Source of the DNA: G963663735 sp963663735
GTDB lineage: Bacteria > Acidobacteriota > UBA6911 > RPQK01 > JAPXNP01
DNA: 64,000 bases
Assembly: GCA_963663735.2 (NCBI GenBank)
Contig: CAXXHN010000002.1
Coordinates: 868,001 to 932,000 of the forward strand
Direction: 5' to 3'
The number at the start of each line of letters is the position of its first letter. Position 1 is the first letter of the stretch. Positions 62,565-64,000 of this stretch are shown piece by piece. Under the pieces are notes generated by a model. It had not been told where the DNA came from, did no database searches, and saw only the letters and a list, made by a program, of their open reading frames with translations. Both the position numbers and the translations under genes were made by a program.

Positions 62565-63962
62565 ATGATATTTCCCTATTTAAAAAAAATCTACGGCAGC
62601 ACTATTATCGCCGCTAACCTGGTGGGCCAGCAGAAAGGTCCCTTTCTGCCGCGGGAGAAGCTTGAAGTTATCCGGGACCGCCGCATCAGGAAAATCGTTT
62701 CCTATGCTGCCGATAAAGTTCCCTATTACCGGGAGTGGTTTAAGGGGCAAGGTTTGAATCCCCGGGATATCAGGGGCGCGGCTGAGCTGGATCTGCTGCC
62801 TGTCCTTGACAAGGAGCTGGTCCGGGAGAAGCCTAAACTGTTCGTGGCTGAAGGCCTGGCCTCCAGGAATGCTTTATCTTTCAGAACCAGTGGTACTACC
62901 GGGGTCCCGATAGAAATTTACCATGATCAACGGTCACTGCTGGCAAACATCGCTTTTGGCGAACGGGAGAGAGATCCTTTTATCCGGGTCTGCGGCGGTT
63001 CGTTCCGCCCCAAGGAACTTTATGTCGGATATCAGACATCTACGTTTAAAACCGTGACAGCATACTATAAAGACAGCGTTTTATTTCCGGTGAAACCGCG
63101 CCGTAGATTTGTTTCTTTACTGGACCCGATTGAAAAGGTAGCTGAGATTCTCAACTCCGAACAGCCCGATATCCTGGTGGGTTACGGGGGATGGATCAAC
63201 CTCTTTTTCCGCACTGCCGCAGCCCGCAAAATTGATCTTCATTCGCCCAGGATGGTGATGTACATTGGTGAAGCACTGCCCCATGGTGCCCGGGAGTATA
63301 TAGAAGGAAACTTGGGAATCCCGGTGTTGACACGATATAACGCGGTGGAATCCTTTAAGATCGGTTTTTACTGCCAGCTGCGGCGTGGGTTTCATATCCA
63401 TGAAGACCTCTGTCATCTGCGGGTTATCGATGCGCGTGGACGGAACCTGCCCGCCGGGGAAACCGGCGAAGTTGTAATCAGCAACCTGGTTAACCGGGCC
63501 ACGGTGCTCCTTAATTATCCGATGGGTGATATGGCGGAAATATCCCAGGAAAGTTGTCCCTGCGGACGCACGTTTAAACTCATTTCGGAGCTGGACGGCC
63601 GTACCGAGGATATCCTGGCACTCCCGGACGGTCGATTTATCCATCCCCGGGCGATATGGCAGGTATTCAAGGATGAACCCGAAGTGCTGCAATACCAATT
63701 GATCCAGCGGAAACCGGAGTTGTTTGAACTGCAAATCGTCACCCTTGATGAATCCTCTTTTTCCCTCCTCCAGCAGCGGATTTTCATAAAACTACAGGAT
63801 TTGCTGGGTGAGAAAGCTCAGATACTGTTGAGATGGAGGCAGGACATAATCCAGCAGCCAGGGCAGAAATTTCGGGTAGTGGTATCCTGTAAACGGGAGT
63901 CTTTCCAGGCTGGAAGAAGCTCTGAAATCTCTCCAGGAATGTCCATCAAAACAACACCATAG
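62565..63962 (+). CDS. PaaK/CapK-like adenylate-forming enzyme
   Basis: A 465-residue AMP-forming enzyme of the phenylacetate-CoA ligase/CapK group. The P-loop is LSFRTSGTTGVPIEIYHD (about 105-122). Later blocks are GEALPHGAREYIEGNLGIPV, TRYNAVESFKIGFYC, GETGEVVISNLVNRATVLLN and CPCGRTFKLISELDGRTEDI. The C-terminal domain is present up to KFRVVVSCKRE. The group activates carboxylates, and CapK-like members occur in polysaccharide-modification clusters. It starts 16 bases after the dehydrogenase stop, closing an operon with the ATP-grasp gene, and more genes may follow the window's edge. Confidence 0.88.
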   Translation: MIFPYLKKIYGSTIIAANLVGQQKGPFLPREKLEVIRDRRIRKIVSYAADKVPYYREWFKGQGLNPRDIRGAAELDLLPVLDKELVREKPKLFVAEGLASRNALSFRTSGTTGVPIEIYHDQRSLLANIAFGERERDPFIRVCGGSFRPKELYVGYQTSTFKTVTAYYKDSVLFPVKPRRRFVSLLDPIEKVAEILNSEQPDILVGYGGWINLFFRTAAARKIDLHSPRMVMYIGEALPHGAREYIEGNLGIPVLTRYNAVESFKIGFYCQLRRGFHIHEDLCHLRVIDARGRNLPAGETGEVVISNLVNRATVLLNYPMGDMAEISQESCPCGRTFKLISELDGRTEDILALPDGRFIHPRAIWQVFKDEPEVLQYQLIQRKPELFELQIVTLDESSFSLLQQRIFIKLQDLLGEKAQILLRWRQDIIQQPGQKFRVVVSCKRESFQAGRSSEISPGMSIKTTP

Positions 63963-64000
63963 AGGGGAGCAGAAACGGATTCAGTCATCTAGCTCCTGCA

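Noticed and set aside
1..64000. CRISPR arrays, tRNA or rRNA genes
   Set aside because: No regularly spaced short repeats and no T-arm-like GGTTCRANTCC cloverleaf were found in the intergenic regions on reading; the direct repeat at 43195/43584 has only two copies.

Overview
The window looks like a chromosome segment from a Gram-negative bacterium with moderate G+C. Evidence for an outer membrane is a DUF481-type outer-membrane protein, several lipobox or Sec signal peptides, and Tat-type N-termini. The mix of Tat-exported Gfo/Idh/MocA and sugar-isomerase-like proteins, DUF1080 proteins, sialidase/BNR propellers and hairpin-rich intergenic repeats resembles PVC-superphylum or uncultivated candidate-phylum genomes. 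That is inference only: there is no rRNA or marker set here to fix the taxonomy. No tRNA, rRNA, CRISPR array or intact transposase was seen.

Bases 1-31,000 are mostly core metabolism. In order on the plus strand are a 5'-truncated UPF0182 membrane protein, transketolase and a beta-CASP RNase. Then come a lipoprotein-like methyltransferase and an isocitrate dehydrogenase (both minus) and an M20 peptidase. A minus-strand group follows: M16-like protein, manC, phosphoglucose/phosphomannose isomerase, PPDK-regulatory protein and dapF. Next are an ECF sigma/anti-sigma pair, a DUF481 protein, galM, a K+ channel with an acyltransferase, a half-length asparaginase, a lipoprotein amidohydrolase, a divergent glycogen synthase, an EEP hydrolase, uridine kinase and Lon.

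Bases 31,000-40,700 hold an RNB exoribonuclease, a minus-strand run (Cys/Met PLP enzyme, aminotransferase, GerMN protein, ispG), and an excisionase-type HTH / ExeA-type ATPase pair with a 14-bp palindrome upstream.

Bases 40,700-57,000 form an accessory region of exported carbohydrate-related proteins: sialidase plus Gfo/Idh/MocA, a BNR-4 propeller, a TlpA-like thioredoxin, an S51 peptidase, a DUF1080 protein, a Tat-type fucose-isomerase-like protein and an OPT transporter. A nitroreductase and a type II DAHP synthase lie among them. Most intergenic repeats are here: a family containing a CCGCC/GGCGG hairpin and an AATCCTGAATTCGAAA core, a 31-bp direct repeat, multi-hairpin blocks, and a 454-bp MITE-like element with perfect 17-bp inverted ends and a 9-bp target duplication, inserted inside one repeat copy.

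Bases 57,000-64,000 contain a serine hydrolase with a TPR tail, a pentapeptide-repeat protein, a small membrane protein, and the start of a tightly coupled operon (ATP-grasp ligase, Ldh-type dehydrogenase, PaaK/CapK-type adenylating enzyme) that may continue beyond the window. This operon is the best candidate for an undescribed biosynthetic system.
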